A model generated the notes under the pieces. It had not been told where the DNA came from. It did not search any database and saw nothing but the letters and a program-made list of their open reading frames with translations. 64,000 nucleotides of DNA from Podocnemis expansa (Eukaryota > Chordata > Testudines > Podocnemididae): assembly GCA_007922195.1 (NCBI GenBank), contig ML681981.1:8626958-8690957 (forward strand), given 5' to 3'. The position numbers were made by a program, and so were the translations under genes. The number at the start of each line of letters is the position of its first letter. The first letter of the stretch is position 1. Below, piece by piece: positions 11,142-24,201 of the stretch.

Positions 11142-14100
11142 ATATATTACAACTCGTCAAATTGCAGCTACGGTATTTACATTTTGTTTACATCAATTCT
11201 CCCTGCTGTTTCATCTGAATACAGTAGTATTCTGTCCTAAACTGTGGCATAACATTCCAATGCTTCATTTCTGACCCTCTGCAATTCCTCTCGTCACAAA
11301 GGAAATTTCCTGTCTTACAAGAAGGATTTCCTTGAACAATACTGAGACTGACTTTCATGACTTCCTCTTAGGACATTCTCTTCCTGCAAGAAACAATAGG
11401 AGTTTTAAAAGGCTGGGACCATCTCGGAAAATTGCTGTGTATCTTTCCAGAGTTTGCTGCATTTCAGTGATGAGTGAAACGATTCCTTAGGTAAAGCTCA
11501 TATGCTGTTTGAGCTGTTTAAGAGGAAAGGAGTGATTCTGCATGCTTGCAAGATATGAATACTTACTAATAAGTAAATATTGGTGTAGTACAGTAGGGCT
11601 AAACCCTGTTCCAAAGAAGAACTACTGAAAGAAAATGCATACTTTTTTGGCTTAGAGGCAAAAAAAATGGAAAGTATCAATAACAAGGCATCTGCATTGT
11701 GCAAAGAAGCGGAAAGAAGGGGGGAAGTCAGATATTGTATTTTTAACCTGTATGTTAATTATGTCTAGCTTGGCAGAAATTTAAAAGAAGTAAGATTCAT
11801 TGCTAATGCTGATTTAGTGGGTAGCAAATATAAGAGCAAATAATTCAAATTGATTTGGATGGATTAAGTGATCCAATGATTTTCCATTTAGAGAAGTGTA
11901 TGGTACTGATGCTGGAGTAACTAGAGCATAATTTAAGAAGGAAGCACTCAACAGAACAGAGTGAGGGAATGGCTTTAGCTGATCATTGACAGTACATTTT
12001 AATGTAATATTAATGTGCAGCAGAGCAATAATAAATGGAAAATACAGTTGACCAGTATAGAGGCCACATTTATTAGTTATTACTTGTACTGGCATAGCAT
12101 CCAGAGACCTCAAGAAAACTAGGAGACCTTGTGCTGAGTGCAGTACAAATATAACAGACATGGTCTGCAAGTGAGTCTCACCAGTGGAAAATGTACAAAA
12201 CAAAATAAACAAATGTCCAGGTTGTATCTACAGCAAGCTCCTTCCGCAAATGCTGTTGTGTTCTATAGCAATGGCACCTCCTTGGGTTTGCATTGAGTTG
12301 TAAATAGCACGGCAGAGTGAGGCACTAATCCAGTTATCAACATGGAAATGGAGCATCTTCTACTAACTTCTCTAGAATTGACTTGATGCAACGACTAATG
12401 CATATGGCAAGGTACCAGGTAAATATAGTAAACCATTAAGTATATAAGATAATCTTAAAAAGAGAAAGACACACACAAACTGCAGTATCTAGCAAATGTT
12501 CTGAGGGAAGGAAAGAGTGGCAGTGCAGGGAGAAGAGCAGGAGTATATAGCAGGTGGACCACATGTCTGCAAAGAATGCCTGCTGCACCACACCAGAATG
12601 AAGTGATTTGTGGATGCAGCAGATTGCAGAGTCTGGCAGGTGTACCTGTGGGTATGTTCACTATAAGAAGGTGTTCCATTCCATTCTAAAATAATGGATA
12701 ATGTATTTCTGAATAGACGTTCTTTTTAAATAAAGAGGCAGAAGTTAAGTTGCTAGGGGCTAGCTAGATAAGGTGATGTGGTACAAGTATTTGACAGTGA
12801 GATGGGAGCTTCTCCTACTTCATTCTAGGAAGAGAAGAAAATCATGCTGCTTTCTTGAGTACAAAAATTACACTAAATGTTACTTTTCCATTTCCTTTTT
12901 GAGAAAAGGTCACTGAGATTCATGGCTCAGCATTGCAACTTGCCTTTCCCTGTTGTAAAATTGGTAATTATAGTAGTCAGAGATCAGTAAGTGATTAGAT
13001 GATGTGTAAAATTATCTAGCTATATCGAGATGAATTCAAGATTTTTTTTCTCTTTCATGATATTTTCCCCACATAATCTTTTTAAATGATTAACAACAGA
13101 AAGATGTCGAAGTGTATCATAGCTGTCACAATAATGCACCTTTGGGTGGCTAGTTATTGGTTACTTACATATTTTGGTCTGTTTATCAATTATACATGAT
13201 TTACCAGGTCCCTTCATTGGAGCCAGTAAGGTCATTCGAGATGTAGTTAGGCCCACTAAACTAGAACTGTCCAAGCACAATAGACATCACTGGTCCAATA
13301 TCCAAATCTGAAGTTTGCATGATCTAAAACTAATCTGGTTGCTAAGATCATGGATGAAACTGACATGACTTGATTCCAGACATCAATTGCCAAATTAAAA
13401 GTTGTCCTTAACTCATTATATTTACTTTCCTGCACTTGTTAGTACTTAGTAGAAAGGAAATTCAAAAAGGATTCAAGGCTGGCCCTACTGAATAGAGGTG
13501 GAAAAATCCTTTGCCTCCATGTTTTGAAACAACCAAGATGAGGATGTTTCCTCACAACTTGAAGCCTTTTATTTAGAACAATGTTTGATAGGACTGGGTG
13601 GCTGTGTTACATATCCTTTTGACTGCTCGTCTGATTTTTGTCTTTAGGGAATATTTACTGCTGATCTGGAGAAGTAATGAGGTGATACACTCTTATATAA
13701 TATGAGCCATCAAGTCCTGATGTAAAACTGGCTAGTATGGTATGTTTCCTCCAGCTCCATTTTGCTTTCAGCATTTAAAATGGTAATGTTTGCCATTGGC
13801 TTGTCAAGTCTGCTCTCTCTGACATCAGAGCAGCAGATAAATGTTTTTAGAACTGTAAATCCCAGATGTTTCACTGGAGTAGAATAATGCTTAAAATAGC
13901 TACATTTGGTGAGGTCCTCCATATGGTTTAGTCTTTTCAAAGAGGCTGATTTCAAAACTGACTTCTTCCTCCCTCCCTCCAGCAAATTCAGCATGAATCA
14001 ACTCTGCAAACAAAATGTCTTCAAAATCCTGTTTTCTTTAATAAATATGCAGGTATTTCTAGAATATATTTTTGCTTCTGCAGTTTTCAGTTTCTGCTTT

Positions 14101-15605
14101 TACATTTTGTAAGTAAACTGCATGCTGCTAAAAAGTGCTGGACTGACTGCATTGAACTCAATACCCTCTCTTTGCCCATCCCATGCTGCTTGTGTTCTAA
14201 GGCAAATGTCAATGAAAGTTTCTGGCATCCCACCTTGCCAAGGGCAGAATTTGTTCCAGATTCAGAGAGTTCTACATATCATTCAAACCATGGCCTCCCT
14301 GATGAGGCTCCCAACAAGTGCTCCAGCTAGTGTCAAGGCTGCGTGTAATTTATAAACTACAACCACACTGACAACTGATTTTATGTAGGACACTGTTTAT
14401 TCTGCCAGTCAGATAATGAAAAACATTTATAGTACAGGATGGCTTAACTAATGATCTATAGGTTAAAGGTTCTCTTCCATTACCTTTCTCCTGTGCTATT
14501 TCAGACACTATTTGCTTACAAACATTCATCTATTTATTGCTTTCTTATCAAATTCAGATGGGTGTTGCAATAGAATAGTGTACAGATCTCCCAACCATGG
14601 AATTCTTTTCCCTGCTAAATATATCAGGGACACATGGCCTCGGAAACATGTATCCTCATTATTCCTAACTTTGAAGGTGTAGAAATCTGACAGACTTCCA
14701 AGAGTGTGTGAAAGAATGCCAAACTGCTGCCCAAAGTATCATGGATAATACTAGGGCCACCAGCTACAAGAGGGGGCACCAGATTGGAAGTGCCAGCTCA
14801 GCTAGAGGCAGTGTGCAAAATGGAAGCACATGAAAAGTGGATTATGGCTTCCTGCATAACAGTATTCTCTCCTTTTAATTGAAGAGGAAAAGAGACAACA
14901 TGCTGGGCATAGTCTAGGAGACACTAAACACGCACATATGGATGGACACATACATATCTACAACTGCAGCTGTTTGGAGTGGGATTTCTTTGGTTTCTGA
15001 ATGAATGTGTATGTAATCTAAAAATCAAGAAAGTATTTGTGAGGATAAAACTTTGTGAGAGTCTGAGCTTGGGGAAAGAACTCTTAGAGAATTTTTGTCC
15101 ATGCTTTAGATACAATGGAATGTTGTATTGGGACTGACCAGAAACCTTTTCTGAATCCATTTACAGTCTAAAATGAGCTCCAAGAGGGTTCAGAGTCTAA
15201 TGAACACTTGTTTTGATTTAATACAAATCAAACTAAATTTTGTAATGAATATTTTTTTAAAGGAGTGATACTCTAATAATGGTAATTAACTCTGCTAGCA
15301 AGATTCCAGGAATTCTGGCAACAATCAAACAGCTAAACAATAGCATATCTGGAAATTTGTTGTTTGAACATAATGGACAGCATACAAATTATTTTTGTTT
15401 TTTTAAATGGACATCTGCATTTTAGTGTCTATTAGGCTGAAGATTATGCTGTCAAAAATAAGCAAAGTAATCTCATCATTTGGATAAAGGATTAGTGACT
15501 TAATACCAAACAAAAAGGATCAATATTTGGAAGATCTGGAACTGATTGTAAGAATACATATACCACAAACTGGAATTTATCCTCTACTTCAGGTTAGCCA
15601 AAACT
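11142..15605. other. Intergenic DNA, nothing recognised
   Basis: Mostly AT-rich sequence. Short open frames on both strands look random and lack recognisable domains. No clear repeat boundaries were found. Confidence 0.45.
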
Positions 15606-15609
15606 CTTT

Positions 15610-15790
15610 ATTTAGGCAGGGAGCATTGTCTAGTGCTTTCAGCCGGTGGGCATTGGAAGTCCAGAGTTCTAGTCTGAATTCTTCCAGAAATTCCCCTTGT
15701 GTTCTTAAGCACATCATTTATCTCTCTCTAGTTCTATATGTCCATCTAGAAAATATGAGCAATAGTATTTGTGTACCTAAGAGCTTATCT
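15610..15790 (+). repeat. Degenerate MIR/core-SINE-like fragment
   Basis: Around 15640-15690 the sequence resembles the tRNA-like head of a MIR-type SINE, including a B-box-like GTTCTAGTCTGAATTC. Downstream come 'tctctctagttctatatgtc' and 'agaaaatatgagcaatagta', which resemble the SINE core and tail. Identity is low and the boundaries are approximate. Confidence 0.4.
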
Positions 15791-16599
15791 AGATGGAGAT
15801 TTACTGTACGGCAAGTCAGGGTGTTGAATTTATAATGCACCAGCTGGCTGGGCAGCACTGTTCCAGTGCAGTATAAATCCCAAGGTGCAGTTTAGCATAT
15901 TGTCTGTCACGTACTGACATGCTAAACTATCCCCCAGAACTTTCATTATGCTCTTGCAGGATCTGCCTGTGATGTTATTATGAGGCAAGCTGGTGTACTG
16001 TAGAGTCACACCTGGGCTTGCCACAAAGTAATTTGCCATCTGGACAAGTCTTAACAGGGTTCTTGCAAAGCTCAGTTTACACTGATAAAACACTTCATGT
16101 TTATTTATCAGCTTTCATCAGAGGATTTCAAAATATTTAGTAAAAAATGATCTATTTATAAATAGACCACACCAAAGCTATTGGATCCATTGTCACAGAG
16201 TGGCTGGCACTTTAAGGGGAGATGTGTCTCAGCCCCACCTGTGACACAGCCAATTTTCTTCCCAGCTAAGAAAAACAAAGGAAGGCATGTGACAGGTGAG
16301 TTATGTGACCCAGCCATACCTTTCCACCCCATCCCCAAATCTGTATTTAAACAGGCTACTTAGAACTCGGTTCTAGCCCACATAAATGTCTATTTGCATC
16401 ATTTCAGAAGCATTCAGATATAGGTAGCTGAGGGTTTTGCTGGCATAAGGCACTCCTCACTCATATATGACATGTTGCTATGAAGGGGCATCCAAAGGGC
16501 AAAAGTGGGTGTGTCTGTAGTGTGCAGTACACCAAACATTCCTGATGAGTGATTATACAGACAGGAGCTGTATCAGAATAGATATGCTACAAATTGGAA
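15791..16599. other. Intergenic DNA with possible old repeat
   Basis: 16185-16350 contains 'gtggctggcactttaagggg' and 'ctgtgacacagccaattttc', which read like part of a dispersed repeat, but I cannot assign a family or limits. Nothing else is recognised. Confidence 0.35.
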
Positions 16600-16886
16600 T
16601 GAGCCCAATGAAGGTCAATGAAAATGATTAGGGAACTGAAGCACATGACTTGTGAAGAGAGGCTGAAGGAAGCAGGCTGCAGAAGAGAAGAATGAGGATG
16701 GATTTGATAGCAGCCTTTACCTGAAAGGGGGTTCCAGGGCGGATGGAGCTAGGCTGTTCTCAGTAGTAGTAGATGACAGAAAAAGGAGCAATGGTTTCAA
16801 GTTACAATGGGGGAGATCTAGGTTGGATATTAGGGAAAACTTTTCCACTAGGAGAGTGGGAAAGCACTGGAATGGGTTACCTAGGG
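16600..16886 (+). mobile_element. CR1 fragment, C-terminal end of ORF2
   Basis: Shares line-by-line similarity with 7150-7430 of the young CR1, including 'ttggatattagggaaaactt' and 'ctgttctcagtagta'. Frame-shifting deletions are visible, for example about 20 bases lost near 16675. It is cut off at 16886, where a CAGTGGTTCTCAAC sequence typical of hAT termini begins. Confidence 0.88.
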
Positions 16887-17157
16887 CAGTGGTTCTCAAC
16901 ACAGTAATGTGTCGCAATACATGGCTAAGTGTGTTTCTGGGAGCCAGCCCCTGTGAGAAGCTGAAATGTGGCAGCAGCTTCCTGCAGCTGCAGCTTCCCA
17001 GCTGGGGAGCTGGATTTGGGCATCAGGGGTTTGATTATGACAGCAAGGAGTTTATGGCAGTGGTAGTGGTGGACACTGTGTCATGCACGGTTGTGAATGC
17101 TGCCAACCGTGTCACAAGACAAAAAACCTCCCTAGGTCAGTGTTTCTCAAGGTCCTG
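16887..17157. mobile_element. Possible hAT end interrupting the CR1 fragment
   Basis: Starts with CAGTGGTTCTCAACACAG, a typical hAT left terminus, immediately after the CR1 sequence stops. I could not find the matching right terminus or an 8-bp duplication, so the element may be truncated. The interior is unremarkable. Confidence 0.4.
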
Positions 17158-18024
17158 TTAATCTGGCCTTGGGAGGCAGAGTACACTGGTATGGCAAACT
17201 TGAAGAGGCTGCTGCTCATGATACTCACTATAGCTGCTTGATGCCCCATACATAAATAAGAGCTTCTGGTGGAGGGCTACAAGTACAGACCGGTGGAAGC
17301 ACGTCATCATGCAAACCTGGGATGACTGGCAGTGGATCCAAAATTTCTGCATGAAGAAAGCTACATTTCTGGGTGTCTGTGAGTAGCTTGGCCCCATCTT
17401 TCAATGTAAGGATATACACATGAGGTCACCCTTGACGGTCCAGGAGAAGAATGCTATAGCTCTCTGGAAGCTCACTGCTGTAGACAGGTTTGATGCAAAC
17501 CACTGAGGTGCTGGCAACTTGACTGTGGGTAAAGTGGTGGCAGGCATTTCTGAGGCAATTAGGGTGTGGTTTTACCCCAAAATGATGGACCTCAAAGATA
17601 TTCCTGAAGTGACTGTTGGGTTTGAAAGAATGGGGCTTCCAAACTGTGCCGGGGCCACTGATGGGACTCATGTGCCTCTGGTGCTCTCCTCAAGTTTGCC
17701 CATTAGCATGTGAACCACAAAGTGTTCTACTCCACAGATATGCAGGTCCTTGTGGATCACAGAAGTTGCTTTATAAATATCAATGTGAGATGCATGGGGA
17801 AACCACGTTATGTCTGGGTTTTTTGTTGATCAGGAGTCTACATCCATGGACAAGCTGGAAACCGTTCCCACCATGTGACATTGTCATAAATGGAATTACT
17901 GTTCCCCCATCATTTTATGGGGTCCCACATACTCCCTTTTGTCTTGGCTAGTGAAACTAGACTCTGATATTAGAGACACTGGAAATAGACTGTCCACAGT
18001 TGGCTGGTATGCAATGACTGTTGA

Positions 18025-19034
18025 CAAGTTCCAGAGGGGCAGCTGTGTTAGTCTAGATCAGCAAAGCAAACAAGGAGTACTGTGGCACTTTTAAAGACTA
18101 ACAAATCAAGTAAATGTGTTAGTCCAGGGGTGGCCAAAATTGTGGAACTCAAGAACCACACAAGTCAATTATTAAACCTTCGAGAGCTGCACTGAGGCAT
18201 ATAACCACATATTTTTACCTATTCCAAAATGACTAAGCTTAAATTTCATTGCACACTTTAATTTTATCATAGAAAGAGGACAAATGTTGTTCCTAGTAAT
18301 GTCAGATTCTAATTATTACTTAACATTACCATGAGAACTAAGCCTATACAGTAAAAACTTAGCTGTCGATGGAAGTAGAACACTGCAGGCTAGTGGCAAG
18401 ATTTTTAAAATCTGGGCAGTAACTTGTCAATGCAGTAGGTAAAAGCTCTCTCAGGTGCTGAGCTCTAAGTATTGCACAATGTTTTAACAAATTTCATGGT
18501 GGAATACAATGCTTCACAGCAGTAAGTTGTGCCAAAAATTGAAAGTAATTTACATTCAGCTTTAAACTTTTCTCCTTTGTATTTCCATTTCTTAGTGTTC
18601 CACGTCATATTTAGGACTTATAAAACATGATTTTATTTTAACAACGAGTAAACAGCATTAGGACCTATGAGAAAATCTAAACATGCTGTGGCTTCCCCGA
18701 CCATATCGCGCTTCCCCCCACCCTCACCATCATTGCCACTTCCCTGCCATCTCTTACCATGCTGCTGATTCTCTGGTCTCCCCAACTATGCCGCACTTCT
18801 GCTCCCCGGCCCTGACCATGCCACCGCTTCCCTGCCATTTCTTACTATGCTGCTGCTTCTCTATGGTCCCTGACCATTATGCACTTCTGCCCCTTGTCTC
18901 CCATCATGCTGCCCTTCCCTGCCATGCTCTTCCACGAGCTGCAGTTTTTCTTTGAAGGGCTGCATGCGGCTCATGAGCTACAGTTTGGTCGTGCTTGTGT
19001 TGGTCTTTAGAAGTCCCACAGGACTCTGTGCTTG
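18025..19034. mobile_element. Short foldback element inside the transposase, itself interrupted by a hAT
   Basis: The flanks are AATGACTGTTGA (18013-18024) and AATGATTTTGA (19035-19045), a slightly diverged target duplication lying in the transposase codons just before ECAFGRL. Left arm: family terminus CAGCTGTGTTAGTCTAG, then AACAAGGAGTACTGTGGCAC. Right arm (19006 onward): GTCTTTAGAAGTCCCACAGG. Between them is the 873-bp hAT (18125-18997). No hammerhead core is left in this copy. Confidence 0.75.
18125..18997. mobile_element. Non-autonomous hAT transposon
   Basis: The left end begins CAGGGGTGGCCAAAATTGTG. The right end, read inward, is CAAGCACGACCAAACTGTAG, which is degenerate but alignable. 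The target duplication is TGTTAGTC (18117-18124) against TGTTGGTC (18998-19005), 7 of 8. No transposase remains. A C-rich stretch at 18695-18925 contains diverged tandem units of the form 'gaccatgccgcacttctg', which form an internal minisatellite. Confidence 0.8.
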
Positions 19035-19200
19035 AATGATTTTGAATGTGCTTTTGGCAGGTTGTAATTGGATTGGAGATGTCAGTTGTGGCTGTGTTGT
19101 GCTCTCACAATCTTTGTGAAGCCAGGGGTGACCCATTTCCACCCAAAGGGACCTGTGACAGCAAGGGGTCCCTGAATCAGTACACACAGCAAGAAAGTTT

Positions 19201-20639
19201 ACTTCCATTCAAATGGAGCTCCATACATCCAGGCAACAGAAGTCAGGAATGCTTTGTGCTCCCACAGTATGGACTTGCATGGTCTATTATGAGGTGGAAT
19301 GGTACCTTCATGAATGCGCTTGAGTGACCAAGGATGGGGCTCAGTTGACATACAGTGTACTTATAACATGACTCCATGGTATGGATTCATATAAGGAAAT
19401 GATTTGAAGTATGGACTGCTAACTATATAGAGGAATAGCGTTTGCTTTTTGAGTCCTAATGGTCCAATCATATGTTTACCTTTATCATTTCAAATACAGA
19501 TTGTATGATGAGATGGAGGGATAGCAACAAAATTTCTTGATGACACTAAAAGCTTTATTTATTGCAGGTATTATAAAACATTATACAACATTCACCCATT
19601 GCCAGACAGGCCAGCTGCCATTATCACACCAAAACAGCAGTAACAAGAGAATCTTTACAGAGCAAAACCAAAAGTATGTGAATTAATGCAAACACTGAAA
19701 CTATTTACAAGACAGAAATCCCCATCATTGCATGTTCTCTGGCTCCTCATTCTCATTTCCCTTGTTTCCACATTTGCTGCACATTTGGCACCAGGGGCAG
19801 AGAATGAAGACATCTCTGAGGGAGGGTGTCTAGACAGAGGACTGCATAGAACTAAGTTGCCTTGCCCAACTGCTCATCAGGAATGTTGCTGGCTCTGGAA
19901 AAGACCCAGCACACGAGCCCAGGCCATGCCCCCTGGACCCAGGCCATGCCCCTTGGTCACGTTCCAGTGCTCAGGCCCAATAATTCAACGGGCTCCTGCC
20001 ACCTCCAGCCTGGCCCCAGATCCCCAGCTGGTTTTGGGGACAGGAGAGGCAGGTACCACTGCAGGTTTCTCAGCCTCAATGCCTGGCTGGGGCTGGGGCC
20101 AAGGCCCGGGCTGGGAGAGGCAGGCAGTATGGAAGGTGCCCCAGCCAGGGTCCCCGGTCTGGGACGGGGCCGGCCCGGACACTTGGGGCACCAGCGCCAA
20201 GACTCGGGGCACGTGCCCCATGTGTCAGGTGCCAGCGATGCCCCTGCTGCTCATTCGGCCTGGTTGCATGGGCCAAGCAGCTATGAAGTTAGAGAAGACA
20301 AAAGAAGCTGGAAGCTGGCACAAGGGATTGTGGGATACTTATGGCGGACTCTCAAGTCCCAACTTTAGGGTGGGCTGCATGTATACGGGAGAGCAGCAGG
20401 GCTTGAAGGCTGGGTTGTGGCTTGACTCTGGGTCCCAGCCTTGTGTTAGTATGATTTGTGTGTGGACAGAAGGGTGGTTAAGCCTGAGCCTGAATTTACA
20501 CTGCAATGTCACCATGTCCTAAATGACTGACATGGTACACGATGTAATTGTGAACATAGTAGACCCGACCCCAGCTCATGTTAAGGCCCCAAGCCTCACT
20601 GAACACTTACAAATACATAGCTGTTGGAAACTAGTCTTG
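19201..20639. other. Intergenic DNA, possibly the rest of the Harbinger element
   Basis: Contains a GC-rich part (about 19880-20280) with an open frame of 278 codons on the + strand (19686-20522). It has no recognisable domain, biased Gly/Pro/Trp composition, and overlapping open frames on the other strand, so I do not call it a gene. The position suggests it could be non-coding Harbinger sequence, but no terminal inverted repeat was found. Confidence 0.35.
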
Positions 20640-21520
20640 CTTACCAGTGTGTAATATCAAAATAGATATTAGATGTTCAATGCATAAGAATGTGTTTGGT
20701 GTTTAGACTTTATAAAATGCTTGTAGGGTGCGGCATGTATTGATCTCACTTATAACCTGTATGGTCCATTGTGTAAAATTATATTGAGTGGCTTTGCATT
20801 GGAAACCTCTAATTGTGTAACTCACCAAACAAGAAAAGAAGCATTGATTAAGATAAATTGCTTGTCCTTGCCTCATTGAAGGGAAGTGAAATATTATGTA
20901 GCATTGAAGGACAGAGACTTTGTTAATTACATTCATAAATTCATCCAGGAATGCACAAACTGAATAAAAATCCCTAACAAGGAGAAACTGAATCTTTTAT
21001 GCTGTCTGGAACGTGAGACACAAAGACTCCTAAGCAAAGAGATCCCCCATGGTACTTGGCATAAATTGAATACTTTAAATTGACAGATTACTATAACTCT
21101 CTCAACTTTTGAATCACGGACTGAAACTCATTTGTGTATGTATGCTCACTTGTTTTAACATGTAGATAACCTCTATTTCTTTTTCCCAGTTAATCAACCT
21201 TTAGTTGGTTTGTCACAGGATTGGCTATAAGTGCAATCTTCGGTGTGTGATCTGGGATACAAATTGACCTGAGGTATGTGACTGATACCAGGACTAGAAA
21301 CCATCTGAATTTTTTTTGTGAACTTTGGTGTAGGTGGCCAATAATCACTAAGTCCAGCTCCCCTCAGTGGCAAAATAGACTGGAGTGCCTAGGGGGACTA
21401 TGTGTGACTCTATGGTAAGACTGTTGCAGTGAGCCAGGCATTCACAGTTGTTACTGGGTTGGTGAAATCTAATTATAGAACATACCACCAGTTCGGGGTG
21501 TCTTCCCTGAGGTAGTCACT
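20640..21520 (+). repeat. Dispersed repeat, family not named
   Basis: I recognise phrases such as 'gtgtaactcaccaaacaaga', 'tatgtagcattgaaggacag' and 'ctggattggtgaaatcta'-like text as belonging to a high-copy turtle repeat, but I do not recall its class. It is non-coding. Limits are approximate. The judgement rests on memory rather than on a second copy in this window. Confidence 0.4.
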
Positions 21521-23890
21521 TCAGAGTGCTAAAAAAATCTGCAAATAATTGAAGTGAATAAATCCCAAAGGAGAAGGAAGTTGTTTAGCATGCTAAGAGA
21601 GTTCTGATTTGAAATAATAATATAAAAGAGTGAAAATGTAGGAGGAAAATGTCCTCATGTCATAGACTGTGTAACTTCTTTCCTTCTCTCCTACCAACCA
21701 TTGCTTAGTGTCCCCTGCCCCTCAACTTTTAAATGGCTTTATAAGTGTACAAAAGGGGCCAATACCTTACTGGCTGAGAGAAGGAGTACATGACCTAATG
21801 CTGCTTTTCCATCTCCAACTTCTAGGCTTCTATGTGAATAAAAAAGTTTGACAACAATTCCATATCTCTTCTTAGAGGGGACAATTAAAAGGAGGACAAA
21901 ACCTCTGAAATATTTTGCTTCAAGCCATGTTTTCTGCAAGGGACAAAACGTGCCCATTTAATAAAGTGCTGAGATTGATTTTAGCAAGCTCTCTGAATCC
22001 ATCAGTCTTTGAAAACAACAAAGAGCCCATCCCTCAGGCCCATAAAAGGGCTTTCATGCAGCAAAACATTACACTGGATTTAAGATTTTCTTCTGATATG
22101 TAGCCAGTATGAAATGATCTACGTAAAGACATTTCTAACAAAAGCGTAAGCCAGTCAGTAAAGCTATAAAGATAGTGATGAAAGTAAAAGTCAAATACAA
22201 TTATACAGAAATTGCGTAACCAGAATGAGTGCTTACTTTATATCCCTTTTAAGTGGATGGTACACTCTTTTCAGCAGAATGGGAGTTATCATGCTCCAAC
22301 TGCTTTCCTCTGCAAGAGGCCAGCTGCACTGCAACATTTTAACATCAACAGCTCAGCATGTTCCTGTGAAAATATGCAGGAAACAAGATTTGCTATTTTG
22401 CAGAGATAAAGAAAAGTAGCATGGTTTGTTTAATGTTTGCAGTTTTATCATTTGAAGAATACTGTGTACCACTGAAGACAGATACATGTTATTGTTTCAT
22501 GCACAGGACTCCCAGAAGGGATGAACTACAAAACCATGTCTTACTATCATTCTCATTTCCCCCCACAGAGCGTAGTTAATACCTTAAAATTGACTTCTTA
22601 GAGGTGTTTTTTAAAAGTGCCACAACTCACTAAAAGAATAAGGTATAGATAATTGGTAATCAGATTAATTACTGATTGCAACATCCCCAATCCTAATCAC
22701 CAGCACCAAGCTCCCTGAAACCTGCCAGCCAGCTCCAGCTCTAAACTTGCAGGCTCAGCAGAGGGCCCAGCCCCTCTCTAGCTCTAATCCATAACTTGCC
22801 AACCTAGCTCTGGCCCATGTCTTGTCAAAGCCTGTCTCCTATCATAAACCTAATGTACACTTACCTTCTAGCTCAACTCTAGACTTAGTCTAGTCTCCCC
22901 CAAATAGCCCAAAACCTAACTCAGGCCCATGAATCACCCCGTCACTAAAAATAGTTTGCCTCCACAAATTTGTCCCATTGCTAACCATGAATTGGCTCCA
23001 AAGTAGGGCTGCCAAATATCTCACATCTCACACCATGCTCCTACATTTGACAGCTCTGTCACATCTGCCCACATTTCAGCTGGATTCTCACACATTGGCT
23101 GAGATGTGGGTGAGACAGATATGGCAATTTCCTGTGGTGTTTTTGTGGAAATCTCACTCTATTCAGTTTATGTATCATTGGGCCAGAGATATTATGCAAT
23201 TGCTGGGGGAGGATGACCACTGTACCTCCAGGAACTAAGAATAGTGTGTGGTGACTGAGCAAACTTGCACAGGTTGTAACACCTTCAGCAAGGCACCATC
23301 TCCAGGGAAGGTGTGCATATGCTAGTTTAGACTAGATCCTCCACAGGCCAACAGACAAAGACTTCTGCATAAACAGTCTGGGTTTAAACTGACCATGGCC
23401 TTCACACATACCCACAAAACCAAATCTTCTGTCAAAGGGGAGAGCGCCAATCCTTAGGTAAGCATTAGGAAGACTGAATGTGACCAGAGCCCTCGTGTGA
23501 AATGAGGAGTGGGACATGATCTCTGCTAAGCATTTCATGATGCAGATAGCTTCTCTTCTTTTTAATGTTTTCTCTGTAATTCTTTCATCTAAAGAATAAA
23601 TGTGTGGTACCTTATAATTCTGGCAACTGCACTGTCTATAGTCTCTAAGGAGAAGGGAAAGCAGGCCTCCTTCGGTAGTTTGACTTTGCTGGTGAATTCA
23701 CAGAGTAGGCAGGGAACTGTACAGCCTGGAAAATCCCCAGTCAGGAGGAAGAGAGAGACAGGTTTCTGCCCAAGGGAGGTGGTAGCTGGGAGTCTAAAAA
23801 TAGGTGCCCTTGCTGGACTACAATGGAAATTACAGATGCAGTTGCCTTGAACTGACAGTAGGTACTGCCTGCAGTTGCACCCCAAGGCAG
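21521..23890. other. Intergenic DNA, nothing firm
   Basis: Mostly unique-looking AT-rich sequence. 22700-22930 is C-rich with loosely repeated text on the theme 'aacctagctctggccc', probably simple low-complexity DNA. No gene is supported. Confidence 0.4.
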
Positions 23891-23895
23891 TCTAA

Positions 23896-24198
23896 GCATA
23901 TGTCTACAGTGTAGTGGGAAATGGCAATTTTCAGCTCGAGAAGCCATACCTGTGCTAGCTCTGATTGAGCTATATGATAACAGAAGTGTGGCTGTGGTGG
24001 TAGAAGCAGTGGAGGAGGGCTAGCTGCTGCAAGCACATATATAGCATCTTTGACAGGATCATACTAGGGACAACTAGCCCTTTCCACTCCTTGCACTGCC
24101 ATGGTCCCAACACAATTTGTACGACACTACCTTAATGAGAGTTAGTTTGGAGAGAGATCCTGGCACTGAAACACTGCAGCTCCAAGGTAGACATACCC
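23896..24198. mobile_element. PIF/Harbinger-type MITE
   Basis: A 303-bp element flanked by TAA on both sides (23893-23895 and 24199-24201). The ends are inverted: GCATATGTCTAC on the left, GGGTATGTCTAC read inward from the right, 10 of 12. A 3-bp TWA duplication with such ends fits PIF/Harbinger. GTCTAC-type ends recur at 53484 and 62689. Confidence 0.6.
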
Positions 24199-24201
24199 TA
24201 A

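Larger units (their letters stand above)
17160..19200 (+). pseudogene. PIF/Harbinger transposase (HARBI1-like), broken and interrupted
   Basis: Conceptual translation across several frames recovers a Harbinger DDE-type transposase. 17309-17371 reads MQTWDDWQWIQNF then KKATFL. 17519-17690 reads VGKVVAGISEAI, then FERMGLPNCAGATDGTHVPL, with the first catalytic Asp in ATDGTH. 17725-17775 reads MQVLVDH then INVRCMGK. About 17910 reads GVPHTPF where families show GDPAYPL, so the second catalytic Asp is lost. The frame resumes at 19044 with ECAFGRL and CSHNLCEARGDPF. Multiple frameshifts and stops, plus a 1-kb insertion (18025-19034), show it is dead. Harbinger elements encode a partner Myb-like protein; I could not identify one here. 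Outer limits of the element are not resolved. Confidence 0.82.

Noticed and set aside
17120..17150. 'cctccctaggtcagtgtttc' as the right end of the hAT that starts at 16887
   Set aside because: It is in the same orientation as the left end rather than inverted, and there is no 8-bp duplication.
19686..20522. Open frame of 278 codons on the + strand
   Set aside because: The composition is low-complexity (Gly, Pro, Trp), the other strand is open over the same GC-rich stretch, no domain is recognised, and it adjoins a dead transposon.
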